From an uncultured Aquimarina sp. (GTDB lineage: Bacteria > Bacteroidota > Bacteroidia > Flavobacteriales > Flavobacteriaceae), in the NCBI GenBank assembly GCA_947498595.1, contig CANMKX010000031.1:1-45723 (forward strand): 45,723 nucleotides of DNA, read 5' to 3'. Below the pieces are notes generated by a model, which had not been told where the DNA came from, searched no databases, and worked only from the letters and a program-made list of their open reading frames with translations. The position numbers were made by a program, and so were the translations under genes. The first letter of the stretch is position 1. Every line of letters begins with the position of its first letter. This document shows positions 9,256-18,554 of this stretch, one piece after another.

Positions 9256-10215
9256 ATGCTCAAAGCTGGAGTCTTAGGTGCTGGACACTTAGGTAAAATT
9301 CATTTACGCCTTTTAAATCAATCTGAAAATTATAACCTCGTCGGTTTTTATGATACCAACCGAGAACAAGCTGAAGCTATTGTTAAAGAATTTGGTTATC
9401 ATTTATATGATTCTGTTGAAGCGTTAATTGAAGCTGTTGATGTTGTAGATATAGTTACTCCTACGTTTGCTCATTTTGAAGTAGCTAAAAAAGCAATTGA
9501 AGCTGGCAAACATGTATTTATAGAAAAACCTATTACTAATACTGTTCAAGAAGCAGAAGAATTAATTCGTCTAGCAGAATTACATAATGTAAAAGGACAA
9601 ATTGGTCACGTAGAGCGTTTTAATCCTGCGTATACAGCTGTAGCTTCAAAAATTGACAATCCTATGTTTATTGAAGCTCACCGTTTATCTGAGTTTAATC
9701 CAAGAGGAACAGATGTACCTGTAGTTTTAGATTTGATGATTCATGATATCGATGCTATTTTAAGTGTTGTCAATTCTGATGTAAAACAAATAAGTGCCAG
9801 TGGTGTTTCTGTTATTAGTGAAACTCCTGATATAGCAAATGCTCGTATCGAATTTGAAAATGGATGTGTAGCAAACCTAACTGCTAGTCGTATTTCGTTA
9901 AAGAATATGCGTAAAGCTCGTTTTTTTCAAAAAGATGCCTACATCTCGGTTGACTTTTTTGAGAAAAAATGTGAGGTTGTAAAAATGAAAGAAGCTCCTG
10001 AAAAGCCTGATGATTTTGCTATGATATTACAAAATGCTGAAGGTATTAAAAAACAAATATATTTTGACAATCCAGATGTGCCTTCAAATAACGCTATTTT
10101 GGATGAATTAGATACATTTGCTACAGCAATTACGAATGATACAACTCCTATTGTAAGTTTAAAACAAGGGACAAAGGCTTTACAAGTTGCTTTACAAATA
10201 ATTGATTGCTTCTAA
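9256..10215 (+). CDS. Gfo/Idh/MocA-family NAD(P)-dependent oxidoreductase
   Basis: A 319-residue cytosolic dehydrogenase. The N-terminal Rossmann motif GVLGAGHLGKIH is at residues 5-16, and the catalytic-lysine motif HVFIEKPIT lies near residues 90-98, with the downstream GHVERFNP and MIHDIDAIL segments forming the substrate half. The family oxidises sugars, inositols or related polyols, or reduces biliverdin-like substrates. The substrate here cannot be told. It is 55 bases upstream of the 3-hydroxyacyl-CoA dehydrogenase and probably co-transcribed with it. Confidence 0.9.
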   Translation: MLKAGVLGAGHLGKIHLRLLNQSENYNLVGFYDTNREQAEAIVKEFGYHLYDSVEALIEAVDVVDIVTPTFAHFEVAKKAIEAGKHVFIEKPITNTVQEAEELIRLAELHNVKGQIGHVERFNPAYTAVASKIDNPMFIEAHRLSEFNPRGTDVPVVLDLMIHDIDAILSVVNSDVKQISASGVSVISETPDIANARIEFENGCVANLTASRISLKNMRKARFFQKDAYISVDFFEKKCEVVKMKEAPEKPDDFAMILQNAEGIKKQIYFDNPDVPSNNAILDELDTFATAITNDTTPIVSLKQGTKALQVALQIIDCF

Positions 10216-10270
10216 ATAAATAAATAATTCTAATCTCTAATTTAGAGATTCATTAAACAAAACTCTCGAC

Positions 10271-11158
10271 ATGAAAAATATTGCAGTAATTGGTGCAGGT
10301 ACTATGGGAAATGGTATTGCACATACATTTGCTCAAAGTGGATTTAATGTACAACTTATTGATATTTCTCAACAAGCATTAGACAAAGGGTTAGCTACGA
10401 TTACAAAAAATCTTGATCGCATGGTTAGCAAAGAAAAAATTTCTGAAGCTGACAAACAAGCTACCTTAGCAAATATTACACTTACGTCTTCTATAGAAGC
10501 TGGGGTACAACAAGCAGATTTAGTAGTTGAAGCAGCTACTGAAAATGTAGACTTAAAACTTAAAATCTTTAAACAATTAGACGAAGTTTCTCCTGCTAAT
10601 GCAATTTTAGCTACAAATACTTCATCTATTTCTATTACACAAATTGCAGCTGTTACAAATCGTCCTGAAAAAGTTATAGGGATGCATTTTATGAATCCAG
10701 TACCAATTATGAAATTAGTAGAGATCATTCGTGGTTACAATACTACAGATGAAGTTACTGAAATCATTATGGATATGTCTAAAAAATTAGGTAAAGTTCC
10801 TGTAGAAGTGAATGATTACCCTGGTTTTGTTGCTAATAGAATTTTAATGCCAATGATTAATGAATCAATAGAGACATTATATAATGGCGTAGCTGGTGTA
10901 GCTGAAATTGATACTGTTATGAAACTTGGAATGGCACATCCAATGGGGCCTCTTCAATTAGCTGACTTTATTGGTTTAGATGTTTGTTTATCTATTCTTG
11001 AAGTTATGTATGATGGATTTAAAAATCCAAAATATGCTCCTTGCCCACTCTTGGTAAATATGGTTCGTGCAGGAAAACTAGGCGTTAAAAGCGGCGAAGG
11101 TTTTTATGATTATTCTCAAAGTAGAAAAGCTGAAAACGTAGCAAAGCAATTTGCTTAA
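10271..11158 (+). CDS. hbd: 3-hydroxyacyl-CoA (3-hydroxybutyryl-CoA) dehydrogenase
   Basis: Oxidises 3-hydroxyacyl-CoA to 3-ketoacyl-CoA with NAD. At 295 residues it is the short single-domain-pair form used in butyryl-CoA or acetoacetyl-CoA metabolism rather than the large FadB/FadJ fusion. NAD motif GAGTMGNGIAHTFAQ is at residues 8-22. The catalytic His is in GMHFMNPVP near residue 138. The C-terminal domain has the hallmark DYPGFVANRIL and LGMAHPMGPLQLADFIGLD. A strong terminator follows, closing a two-gene unit with the oxidoreductase. Confidence 0.93.
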   Translation: MKNIAVIGAGTMGNGIAHTFAQSGFNVQLIDISQQALDKGLATITKNLDRMVSKEKISEADKQATLANITLTSSIEAGVQQADLVVEAATENVDLKLKIFKQLDEVSPANAILATNTSSISITQIAAVTNRPEKVIGMHFMNPVPIMKLVEIIRGYNTTDEVTEIIMDMSKKLGKVPVEVNDYPGFVANRILMPMINESIETLYNGVAGVAEIDTVMKLGMAHPMGPLQLADFIGLDVCLSILEVMYDGFKNPKYAPCPLLVNMVRAGKLGVKSGEGFYDYSQSRKAENVAKQFA

Positions 11159-11176
11159 TAGCTATATTATTATATT

Positions 11177-11220
11177 AAAAAAACCTATTATATCATTTAG
11201 TATCATAATAGGTTTTTTTT
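11177..11220 (+). terminator. Hairpin terminator after hbd
   Basis: Perfect 15-bp stem aaaaaaacctattat (11177-11191) with ataataggttttttt (11205-11219), ending in eight T. Confidence 0.9.
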
Positions 11221-11311
11221 ATGCAATTTTAAATCTAAACTTTCTTTGTAAAAATAAATATTCCATACCTTTACTAAACAAGATTATAGACATCTAATGA
11301 TGCTTTTATAA

Positions 11312-11342
11312 TTTGTTTAGGTTTTTTAATTCAATATATTTT
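11312..11342 (+). promoter_or_regulatory. Promoter for the DUF1015-yggS-exonuclease cluster
   Basis: TTTG at 11312-11315, a 19-base spacer and TATATTTT at 11335-11342 match the -33/-7 pair of Bacteroidota promoters with a single mismatch. The start codon is 20 bases further on. Confidence 0.65.
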
Positions 11343-11361
11343 AGCAAGGCTATACTAATTT

Positions 11362-12606
11362 ATGGCAAAAATTCATCCTTTTAAAGCTGTTAGAGCTACA
11401 AGAGATAAAGTTAGTCTAGTTGCAGCTAGATCATACCAAAGTTATACTGCGGCAGAACGAGAAGCACGATTAGATCATAATCCATATTCTTTTCTTCATA
11501 TTGTCAATCCTGGTTATAAATATCAAAAAGAAATATCTGGAGAAGCTGGTTATCAATTAGTAAGAAATCGTTATCTCGAATTTAAAGAAGATCAAATTTT
11601 TATTCAGGATAAAACACCTTCTTACTATATTTATAAAATTGTTAATCGTGAACAACATTCATTTTGTGGTATCGTAGCAGCGGCCAGTGTAGATGATTAT
11701 CATGCTGATGTTATTAAAAAACATGAAGACACTCTACAAGACAGAGAAGTAATTTTCAAAGAATATTTAAAAACGGCTGGTTTTAATGCAGAGCCAGTAT
11801 TACTTACTTATCCTGATAATGATGTTATTTCGGAAATCATTCAGTTTGTAACAAAGGATCGAGCCGAATATGAATTTACGACTACTTACAGAGACACGCA
11901 TTATTTATGGCCATTATCAGATTCTAATTTAATTGAAAAAATACAGTTAGAATTTGATAAAATTGAAACTATTTATATTGCAGATGGTCATCATCGTTCT
12001 TCTTCTTCTTGCCTATTGGCTGCTGATTTAAAAGAAGAAAATAAACAACATCATGGAGAGGAAGCTTATAATTATTTTATGAGTTATCTAATCCCTGAAT
12101 CTGAATTACAAATTCATGAATTTAATCGATTGGTTAAAGGATTAAATGGTTTAAACAAAGAAGAATTTTTGATTAAACTTGATACTTCTTTCCGTATAGA
12201 AAACAGAGGTATTGAAGTTTACAAACCCTCTAAACCTCATCATTTCAGCATGTATTTAGATGGGGAGTTTTATTCTTTATATTTACGAAAAACATTGTAT
12301 ACTTTTGAAAATTCTTTGGAAGAATTAGATGCTCAATTATTATTTAAAACGATTTTAAATCCTATTCTTGGAATTAAAGATTTGCGTTCTGATGATCGTA
12401 TTGCTTATGCACATGGAAAGTTAGATATGGTCTATGTTAAAAGTAAAATTGATGCAGATGAATTTCAAGTTGGTTTTGGTTTATTTCCTGCTTCAGTTAA
12501 TCAAATGAAAAAAATTGCTGATGATGGATTAACAATGCCGCCAAAAAGTACTTATATTGAACCCAAATTACGTAGTGGCGTAACAATTTACGAACTAAAA
12601 CAATAA
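11362..12606 (+). CDS. DUF1015 family protein
   Basis: A 414-residue cytosolic protein of the conserved DUF1015 family. It begins IHPFKAVRATRDKVSLVAARSY, the N-terminal signature of the family, and has the invariant YIADGHHRS near residues 205-212, which resembles an active-site or ligand-binding loop. Biochemical function is not known to me. In Bacteroidota it often lies near serine or amino-acid metabolism genes, but here the neighbour is yggS (PLP homeostasis), 48 bases downstream. A role around amino acid or PLP chemistry is an inference only. Confidence 0.88.
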   Translation: MAKIHPFKAVRATRDKVSLVAARSYQSYTAAEREARLDHNPYSFLHIVNPGYKYQKEISGEAGYQLVRNRYLEFKEDQIFIQDKTPSYYIYKIVNREQHSFCGIVAAASVDDYHADVIKKHEDTLQDREVIFKEYLKTAGFNAEPVLLTYPDNDVISEIIQFVTKDRAEYEFTTTYRDTHYLWPLSDSNLIEKIQLEFDKIETIYIADGHHRSSSSCLLAADLKEENKQHHGEEAYNYFMSYLIPESELQIHEFNRLVKGLNGLNKEEFLIKLDTSFRIENRGIEVYKPSKPHHFSMYLDGEFYSLYLRKTLYTFENSLEELDAQLLFKTILNPILGIKDLRSDDRIAYAHGKLDMVYVKSKIDADEFQVGFGLFPASVNQMKKIADDGLTMPPKSTYIEPKLRSGVTIYELKQ

Positions 12607-12654
12607 CTCTTTTAAATTCAATTATATATTCGCTGTGAAGAATATCTTTACCTT

Positions 12655-13320
12655 ATGACAGCTATCAAAGAAAACCTTACCGCTCTAAATACTCGATTAC
12701 CTAAACACGTAACTCTTGTTGCTGTTTCAAAAACTAAACCTATAACAGATATTGAAGAAGCATATCGGGCTGGTCAACGTGTATTTGGTGAAAATAAAAT
12801 TCAAGAAATGACTTCTAAATGGGAAACACTTCCTAAAGATATTTCTTGGCATATGATTGGTCGTGTACAAACTAATAAAGTAAAGTATATGGCTCCATAT
12901 GTAGATTTAATTCATGCGGTTGATAGCTTTAAACTTCTAAAAGAGATTAACAAACAGGCAAAGAAACATGATCGTATCATCAATTGTTTATTACAATTAA
13001 AGATTGCTCAAGAAGATAGCAAACAAGGGCTAAATAATGATGAGTTAAAATCTATTCTAAATTCTGAGGAATTAAAAGACTTATCTAATATCCATGTTAA
13101 AGGTTTGATGGGAATGGCAAGTTTTACTCAAAATCAAGAACAGGTGTTAGAAGAATTTAAACAATTAAAACTTTGTTTTGATGAATTAAAATCTTCATAT
13201 CCTCAGTTAGAAATCGTCTCAATGGGAATGAGTGGCGATTATCAATTAGCAATTGAACAAGGAAGTACTATGGTACGTATAGGTAGCTCTATTTTTGGAG
13301 CACGTAACTACAGTCATTAA
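12655..13320 (+). CDS. yggS: YggS/PROSC family PLP homeostasis protein
   Basis: A 221-residue single-domain TIM-barrel protein that binds pyridoxal phosphate and buffers free PLP; no catalytic reaction is established. The PLP lysine is in LVAVSKTKP near residue 26. GENKIQE, WHMIGRVQTNK and the phosphate-binding MGMSGDYQLAIEQGSTMVRIGSSIFG at the C-terminus are all present. A -7-like tatcttta lies just before the start, so it may also be transcribed separately from the DUF1015 gene. Confidence 0.94.
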   Translation: MTAIKENLTALNTRLPKHVTLVAVSKTKPITDIEEAYRAGQRVFGENKIQEMTSKWETLPKDISWHMIGRVQTNKVKYMAPYVDLIHAVDSFKLLKEINKQAKKHDRIINCLLQLKIAQEDSKQGLNNDELKSILNSEELKDLSNIHVKGLMGMASFTQNQEQVLEEFKQLKLCFDELKSSYPQLEIVSMGMSGDYQLAIEQGSTMVRIGSSIFGARNYSH

Positions 13321-13371
13321 TCAAAATCATTTGAACTAGTTAATTTGAAATAAAACACCAACTCATAATTA

Positions 13372-14748
13372 ATGTACGCAATTTTAGACATAGAAACTAC
13401 TGGAGGTAAATATAATGAAGAAGGAATTACCGAAATTGCTATTTATAAATTTGACGGCCATGAAGTCGTAGATCAGTTTATAACATTAATCAATCCGGAA
13501 AGACCCATACAACCATTTGTTGTTAATCTTACTGGAATTAATAGTGAGATGTTGCGTAATGCGCCTAAATTTTATGAGGTAGCTAAACGTATTGTCGAAA
13601 TTACTTCGGATTGTATTATCGTTGCTCATAATGCAAAATTTGATTACCGCATATTGCGTACAGAATTTTCTCGTTTAGGATTCGAATTTGAAAGAGAAAC
13701 ATTGTGTACTGTAGAATTATCTAAAGTTTTAATTCCTGATCAGCCATCTTATAGCTTAGGTAAACTTGTTAGAAGTCTCGGTATTCCCTTATCTGATCGT
13801 CATCGTGCCAATGGAGATGCTTTAGCTACCGTTAAATTATTCAAGCTTTTATTAAGTAAAGATTTAGAAAAAACAATCATTGTTAACGCTATTCGTAAAG
13901 AAACAAAACGAGAAGTAAATGATAAACTTTTGCGTATTATAGATAAAATACCTTCTGCTACTGGTGTATATTATATGCATAAAGAAGATGGCGAAATTAT
14001 ATACATAGGAAAAAGTAAAAACATAAAAAAAAGGTTAACGCAACACTTTACTAGTGATAAGAGAAAGTCTAAACGCATTCAACGAGATGTCTATAGCGTT
14101 ACTTATGACTTAACAGGTAATGAGCTTTTAGCATTGCTAAAAGAGAATGAAGAAATCAAACTCAATAAACCAAAATACAATAGAGCTCTAAATAGGTCCG
14201 TATTTAATCAAGCATTGTATCAATTTAAAGATAAAAATGGTTATATCAATTTAGTAGCAGAAAAAGCTGATGGTCGTAAAAAAAACATCACTTCATTTAC
14301 TAATAAACAACAAGCAAAACACTTTCTTCACACTTGGATAGAAGAATATGATTTATGCTTAAAATTAGTAGGGTTAGAATCGGGTTCTTCTAATTGTTTT
14401 AACTATACTGTTAAACAATGTAACGGGGCTTGTTTACTTGAAGAGTCTCCAGAAATATATAATAAACGAGTACTGAGTTTAATCAATAAGTATACTTTTG
14501 AAAATCAAGATTTGATTATTGTAGACAAGGGTAGAGATATAGATGAACAAAGTGCTATATTAATTGAAAAAGGAAAGTTTAAAGGTTTTGGCTTTTTCAA
14601 TTTAAATCATCAAATCAATAACTTAGAAATTCTTAGATCGCTTATTACTCCAATGAGTCATAATCGAGATGCTCAACATATTATACAGAGTTATCTCAGG
14701 AAACATAAACGATTAAAAGTACTTAAACTACCATCATCACATGACTAA
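13372..14748 (+). CDS. DnaQ-type 3'-5' exonuclease fused to a GIY-YIG nuclease domain
   Basis: A 458-residue two-domain nuclease. Residues 1-165 are a DEDDh exonuclease: D6 and E8 in DIETTG, D91 in AHNAKFDYR, H144 and D149 in HRANGDA. Residues about 195-280 are a UvrC/Cho-like GIY-YIG endonuclease (GVYYM, EIIYIGKSKNIKKRL, LLKENEEIKLNKPKYN), followed by a UvrC-like middle region with the NYTVKQCNGACL cysteine segment. Such DnaQ-UvrC fusions (also known from actinobacteria) are thought to process DNA damage. The true replicative proofreading subunit would lack GIY-YIG. It overlaps the next gene by 8 bases, implying coupling. Confidence 0.9.
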   Translation: MYAILDIETTGGKYNEEGITEIAIYKFDGHEVVDQFITLINPERPIQPFVVNLTGINSEMLRNAPKFYEVAKRIVEITSDCIIVAHNAKFDYRILRTEFSRLGFEFERETLCTVELSKVLIPDQPSYSLGKLVRSLGIPLSDRHRANGDALATVKLFKLLLSKDLEKTIIVNAIRKETKREVNDKLLRIIDKIPSATGVYYMHKEDGEIIYIGKSKNIKKRLTQHFTSDKRKSKRIQRDVYSVTYDLTGNELLALLKENEEIKLNKPKYNRALNRSVFNQALYQFKDKNGYINLVAEKADGRKKNITSFTNKQQAKHFLHTWIEEYDLCLKLVGLESGSSNCFNYTVKQCNGACLLEESPEIYNKRVLSLINKYTFENQDLIIVDKGRDIDEQSAILIEKGKFKGFGFFNLNHQINNLEILRSLITPMSHNRDAQHIIQSYLRKHKRLKVLKLPSSHD

Positions 14749-16714
14749 ATCAAGTCTTCTATTATTTTTTTTATTATCATTCATCATCGCTAATGCTCAA
14801 AACAACTTTAATACTAATAATCTAGTCGTTAGTAAAAATGATCTTGCTATTAACGAATTTCCTCAAGACTCAACAGCTAATGCTTTTTACATCTATGAAA
14901 AAGGATATAGTAGAGTCGAAAACGGAGGAAACTATGATTTATTAACTGATTATCAAGCCAAAATTAAGTTTTTAAATAAAAAAGATCTTCATAAAGCTAC
15001 AGTGCAAATCTTTCTTTATAATAATGATAAAGAGAAAGAACGTATCAAAAATATTAAAGCGCATACTTATAATCTTGATCGCAATAATAATATTGTAAAA
15101 AAATCAGTAACTCCTACTACAATTTACAAAGAACGCTATAATGATCATTATACAATAGTAAAATTTACTTTTCCTGATGTACAACCTGGTTCAGTAATTA
15201 CTTATACATATCAAAAAGAATCACCATTCATATTTAATTTTGAAGGTTGGGATTTTCAAGATGACATACCTAAGCTTTATAGTGAATATCAAAGTGATTT
15301 ACCTGGTAACTATATTTACAACATTAAATTAGTTGGTAATTTAATGTTGGATTACAATGATTCTAAACTCATTAAAAATTGTATAACAATTAACGGATAT
15401 GGAAGTGCACATTGCGCTAGGAATATTTATAAAATGAAAAATATCCCTGCTTTTATTGAAGAGAATTATTTAACTTCAAAAAAGAATTACTTATCTAGAG
15501 TTGCTTATGAGTTAAGTACTTATAAAGGTTTTGATGGAACGGTAAAAAAGTATACTAAAAGTTGGAAAGATGTTGATCGAGATTTAAAAAACCATATAAG
15601 TGTAGGAGTTCAACTAAAAAAGATTAATGCTGTAAAAAACATACTTCCTATTGGGATTACTTCAAAAAAACACTCTCTAGCCAAAGCTAAAGAAATCTAT
15701 CAATATATTACAAATCATTATACTTGGGATAAAAAATTAGGTATTTACAATGATATTAGTGTAAGAGATATGATAAAAAATAAAACGGGCAATGTTTCTG
15801 AAATTAATATTCTTTTACATAATGTATTAAAGCAACAAAAATTTGCTGTAACACCTGTTTTATTATCAACAAGAGAAAATGGTTTTGCTACACAAGTACA
15901 TCCGGTATTAACAGATTTTAATTATCAAATAGTTCGATTATCTATAGATGGAAAAGATTATTTATTAGATGCTACAGAAAAAGCATTGCCTTTTGGAGAA
16001 GTTCCTTTTAGATGTTTAAATCGTTATGGTCGTTTACTTGACTTCAAAAATGGTAGTTCTTGGATCGGAATCAAGCCTAAAATTCGTTCGTTTAAGTATT
16101 ATAAAGATTCTTATACTATCAATGATAGTTTACAAATTAAAGCAGTATCTACCTATGCATATCAAGGATATCATGCTTATGATAAACGAGCGGAGCTCTC
16201 TAAATATTCTAAACAAAAGTATATAAGTAATGTAGGAAATCAAATGGAGGAAGTTACTGTTGAAAATGTAGTCCTTAATAATATTGACAAAAAAGAAAAA
16301 CCTTTTGAAGAAGTTATTACTCATTCTTCAAAAATAGAATCAAATGCTGATCTCTTATTTTTCAATCCTTTCTCTAAGCATTTTTTTCAAGAAAACCCTC
16401 TTAAACTTACTCATAGGACATATCCTATTGATTTTGGATTTAAAGATTCTTTTAGTCACCTTGTATCAATTACCCTCCCTGAAGGATATATTTTTGAAGA
16501 ACTTCCTGAAAATAAAAAATATTCAATTCCTAGTCAACAAGCTTCAGTTAGTTTATATAGGAAACAAGAAGGAAATATATTACAATTAAGTCTTAGAATT
16601 GATTTCAAGTCTCATATTTATAAATCAAAACAATATGAAAGTTTAAAAACTCTTTTCTCTCATATAATTGATATCCAAAACAATACTGTTATTTTAATTA
16701 AAAAAGATCTTTAA
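14741..16714 (+). CDS. Exported DUF3857 / transglutaminase-like protein
   Basis: A 657-residue secreted protein with a signal peptide (LLLFFLLSFIIANAQ). Residues about 50-200 form a DUF3857 domain (ITYTYQKESPF, FEGWDFQDDIP). A transglutaminase-like core follows near 310-430. At the position where papain-like enzymes have the nucleophile, the sequence reads TGNVSEINILLHNVL, with no Cys, so it is probably not an active transglutaminase; this degeneration is usual in Bacteroidota relatives. The C-terminal 200 residues are beta-rich with FPIDFGFKDSF-like text (YPIDFGFKDSF). Function unknown, probably in the envelope. Asn and Lys richness is high. Confidence 0.85.
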   Translation: MTKSSLLLFFLLSFIIANAQNNFNTNNLVVSKNDLAINEFPQDSTANAFYIYEKGYSRVENGGNYDLLTDYQAKIKFLNKKDLHKATVQIFLYNNDKEKERIKNIKAHTYNLDRNNNIVKKSVTPTTIYKERYNDHYTIVKFTFPDVQPGSVITYTYQKESPFIFNFEGWDFQDDIPKLYSEYQSDLPGNYIYNIKLVGNLMLDYNDSKLIKNCITINGYGSAHCARNIYKMKNIPAFIEENYLTSKKNYLSRVAYELSTYKGFDGTVKKYTKSWKDVDRDLKNHISVGVQLKKINAVKNILPIGITSKKHSLAKAKEIYQYITNHYTWDKKLGIYNDISVRDMIKNKTGNVSEINILLHNVLKQQKFAVTPVLLSTRENGFATQVHPVLTDFNYQIVRLSIDGKDYLLDATEKALPFGEVPFRCLNRYGRLLDFKNGSSWIGIKPKIRSFKYYKDSYTINDSLQIKAVSTYAYQGYHAYDKRAELSKYSKQKYISNVGNQMEEVTVENVVLNNIDKKEKPFEEVITHSSKIESNADLLFFNPFSKHFFQENPLKLTHRTYPIDFGFKDSFSHLVSITLPEGYIFEELPENKKYSIPSQQASVSLYRKQEGNILQLSLRIDFKSHIYKSKQYESLKTLFSHIIDIQNNTVILIKKDL

Positions 16715-16743
16715 TTTCTTTATTTTTATAAAAACCAAATTCT

Positions 16744-17589
16744 TTGAACTCAAAAAATCAACACCAAAAATGGAAATCTGATCTTCATACCATTATTTAT
16801 GAAGCAGATACTCCTGCCGGAAAATTATTTGATGTCCTATTATTAATTTTAATATTAGCTAGTATCTTATTGGTCATGTTAGAGAGTGTTCCCTCAATTG
16901 ACGCTAAATTCTCTACATTTTTTAATATTACAGAGTGGGTTATAACTCTTTTATTTTCTTTAGAATACATTCTTAGAGTGATTTCTATAAAAAAGCCAAA
17001 ACATTATATCTTTAGTTTTTTTGGTGTTATTGATTTCCTTTCAACTATTCCTAAATATCTATCTGTTTTTTTTGTTGGTACACATGCATTAGTAGCACTA
17101 AGAGCATTACGTCTTTTACGTGTGTTTAGGATACTTAAATTAGCTCGTTTTATAGGTGAATCAAATGATCTTGTAAAGGCTTTAAAAGCTAGTAGAGCAA
17201 AAATTTCAGTTTTTTTATTTGCTGTTTTAATTATCTCTATCATTTTGGGTACAATTATGTATTTAATTGAAGGTGAAGAAAGCGGTTTTATTAGCATACC
17301 AATGAGCGTTTATTGGTGTATTGTAACGTTAACTACTGTAGGGTATGGAGATATCGCACCAGTAACTCCATTAGGTCAATTTATTGCATCGGTAATTATG
17401 ATTCTTGGATATGGTATTATCGCTGTTCCTACAGGTATTGTTACAGCTGAATATACTCATCAAAAACATGATGATGAACCACTAGTACATACTAATACAC
17501 AAGTATGTGTTAACTGTAATGAAACAGATCATAATGATTCTTCTCATTTTTGTCATCAATGTGGTCATACTTTATATGGTGACAATTAA
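16744..17589 (+). CDS. Voltage-gated potassium-type ion channel with C-terminal zinc ribbon
   Basis: A 281-residue six-helix channel subunit of the inner membrane. S1-S3 lie at about 28-100. S4 at 118-133 has regularly spaced Arg/Lys (ALRALRLLRVFRILKLARF). S5 is at about 155-175, and the selectivity filter TTVGYGD is at about 197-203, so it is K+-selective. The cytoplasmic end has two CxxC pairs (CVNCNE, CHQCGH), a rubredoxin-like zinc ribbon found in many flavobacterial homologues. The start is a TTG at 16744: the frame has a stop shortly upstream and no suitable ATG before the first helix. Confidence 0.9.
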   Translation: MNSKNQHQKWKSDLHTIIYEADTPAGKLFDVLLLILILASILLVMLESVPSIDAKFSTFFNITEWVITLLFSLEYILRVISIKKPKHYIFSFFGVIDFLSTIPKYLSVFFVGTHALVALRALRLLRVFRILKLARFIGESNDLVKALKASRAKISVFLFAVLIISIILGTIMYLIEGEESGFISIPMSVYWCIVTLTTVGYGDIAPVTPLGQFIASVIMILGYGIIAVPTGIVTAEYTHQKHDDEPLVHTNTQVCVNCNETDHNDSSHFCHQCGHTLYGDN

Positions 17590-17601
17590 CTTCGAATTGC
17601 G

Positions 17602-17609
17602 TAGTTTTG
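17602..17609 (+). promoter_or_regulatory. -7 element for miaA
   Basis: tagttttg is an exact TAnnTTTG, 23 bases before the miaA start. No clear -33 partner is seen. Confidence 0.5.
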
Positions 17610-17631
17610 CGATATAACTTGTAAAGATTTC

Positions 17632-18537
17632 ATGAAAAAACACCTTATTGTTATTGTCGGACCAACGGCTATTGGAAAAACGAATTTGAGTATACAATTA
17701 GCCAAACATTTTTCATCTGAAATTGTTTCAGCTGACAGTCGTCAATTTTTCAAAGAAACTTCTATTGGTACAGCTGTTCCTTCTGCTGAAGAAATTATAG
17801 CGGCTCCTCATCATTTTATACAGCATATTAGTATTCATAATAACTATTCTGTGGGAGATTATGAGAAAGATGCTTTACAATGTTTAGATAGTTTATTTAA
17901 AGAACACGATATCTCAATACTTATTGGTGGATCTGGCTTATATGTCGATGCAGTAACCAAAGGTCTAGATACATTTCCTGAAACTGACTTATCGGTTCGT
18001 AAACAGATACAAAATGATCTAGATATTCATGGTTTATCATATATTCAAGACAAATTGAAGGAGTTTGACCCGATCTATCATCAAAAAGTAGATCTTAACA
18101 ATACACATCGTGTCATGAGAGCTTTAGAAGTATCAATTAGTAGTGGACTGCCTTATTCTTCTTTTCTTACTCAACCAAAAAAAGAACGCCCTTTCAATAT
18201 TATTAAAATAGGATTATCTGCTGAACGTCAGACAATCTATGATCGTATCAATCAACGTGTTGATATTATGATGAAAGATGGCTTATTGGAAGAGGTCTCT
18301 AATTTATATAAGCATAGAGATTTAAATGCTCTTAATACTGTAGGTTACAAAGAACTTTTTAAGTATCTAGATGGTGAATGGGAACTAGATTTTGCTGTAT
18401 CAGAAATCAAAAAAAATACACGACGATTTGCTAAACGTCAATTAACATGGTTTAGAAAAGATACTGAAATACAGTGGTTTGACTACACTTACGATATAGA
18501 TACTATTGTAAACCATATTCAGCATCAGCTTTCTTAA
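17632..18537 (+). CDS. miaA: tRNA dimethylallyltransferase
   Basis: Transfers the dimethylallyl group to N6 of A37 in tRNAs reading codons that start with U. The P-loop GPTAIGKT is at residues 10-17. It is followed by the family signatures SADSRQFFKETSIGTAVPS, HHFIQHISIHNNYSVGDYEKDA (the substrate-binding region) and GGSGLYVDAVTKGLD. The C-terminus has KNTRRFAKRQLTWFRKD, which binds the tRNA. At 301 residues it has the family's usual length. It uses the same isoprenoid precursor pool (DMAPP) as the carotenoid genes nearby, though on the other strand. Confidence 0.97.
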   Translation: MKKHLIVIVGPTAIGKTNLSIQLAKHFSSEIVSADSRQFFKETSIGTAVPSAEEIIAAPHHFIQHISIHNNYSVGDYEKDALQCLDSLFKEHDISILIGGSGLYVDAVTKGLDTFPETDLSVRKQIQNDLDIHGLSYIQDKLKEFDPIYHQKVDLNNTHRVMRALEVSISSGLPYSSFLTQPKKERPFNIIKIGLSAERQTIYDRINQRVDIMMKDGLLEEVSNLYKHRDLNALNTVGYKELFKYLDGEWELDFAVSEIKKNTRRFAKRQLTWFRKDTEIQWFDYTYDIDTIVNHIQHQLS

Positions 18538-18554
18538 TTCTCTTATTTATTTAC

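Noticed and set aside
10369..10728. 119-codon minus-strand frame inside hbd
   Set aside because: Antisense to a well-supported gene with no family signature.
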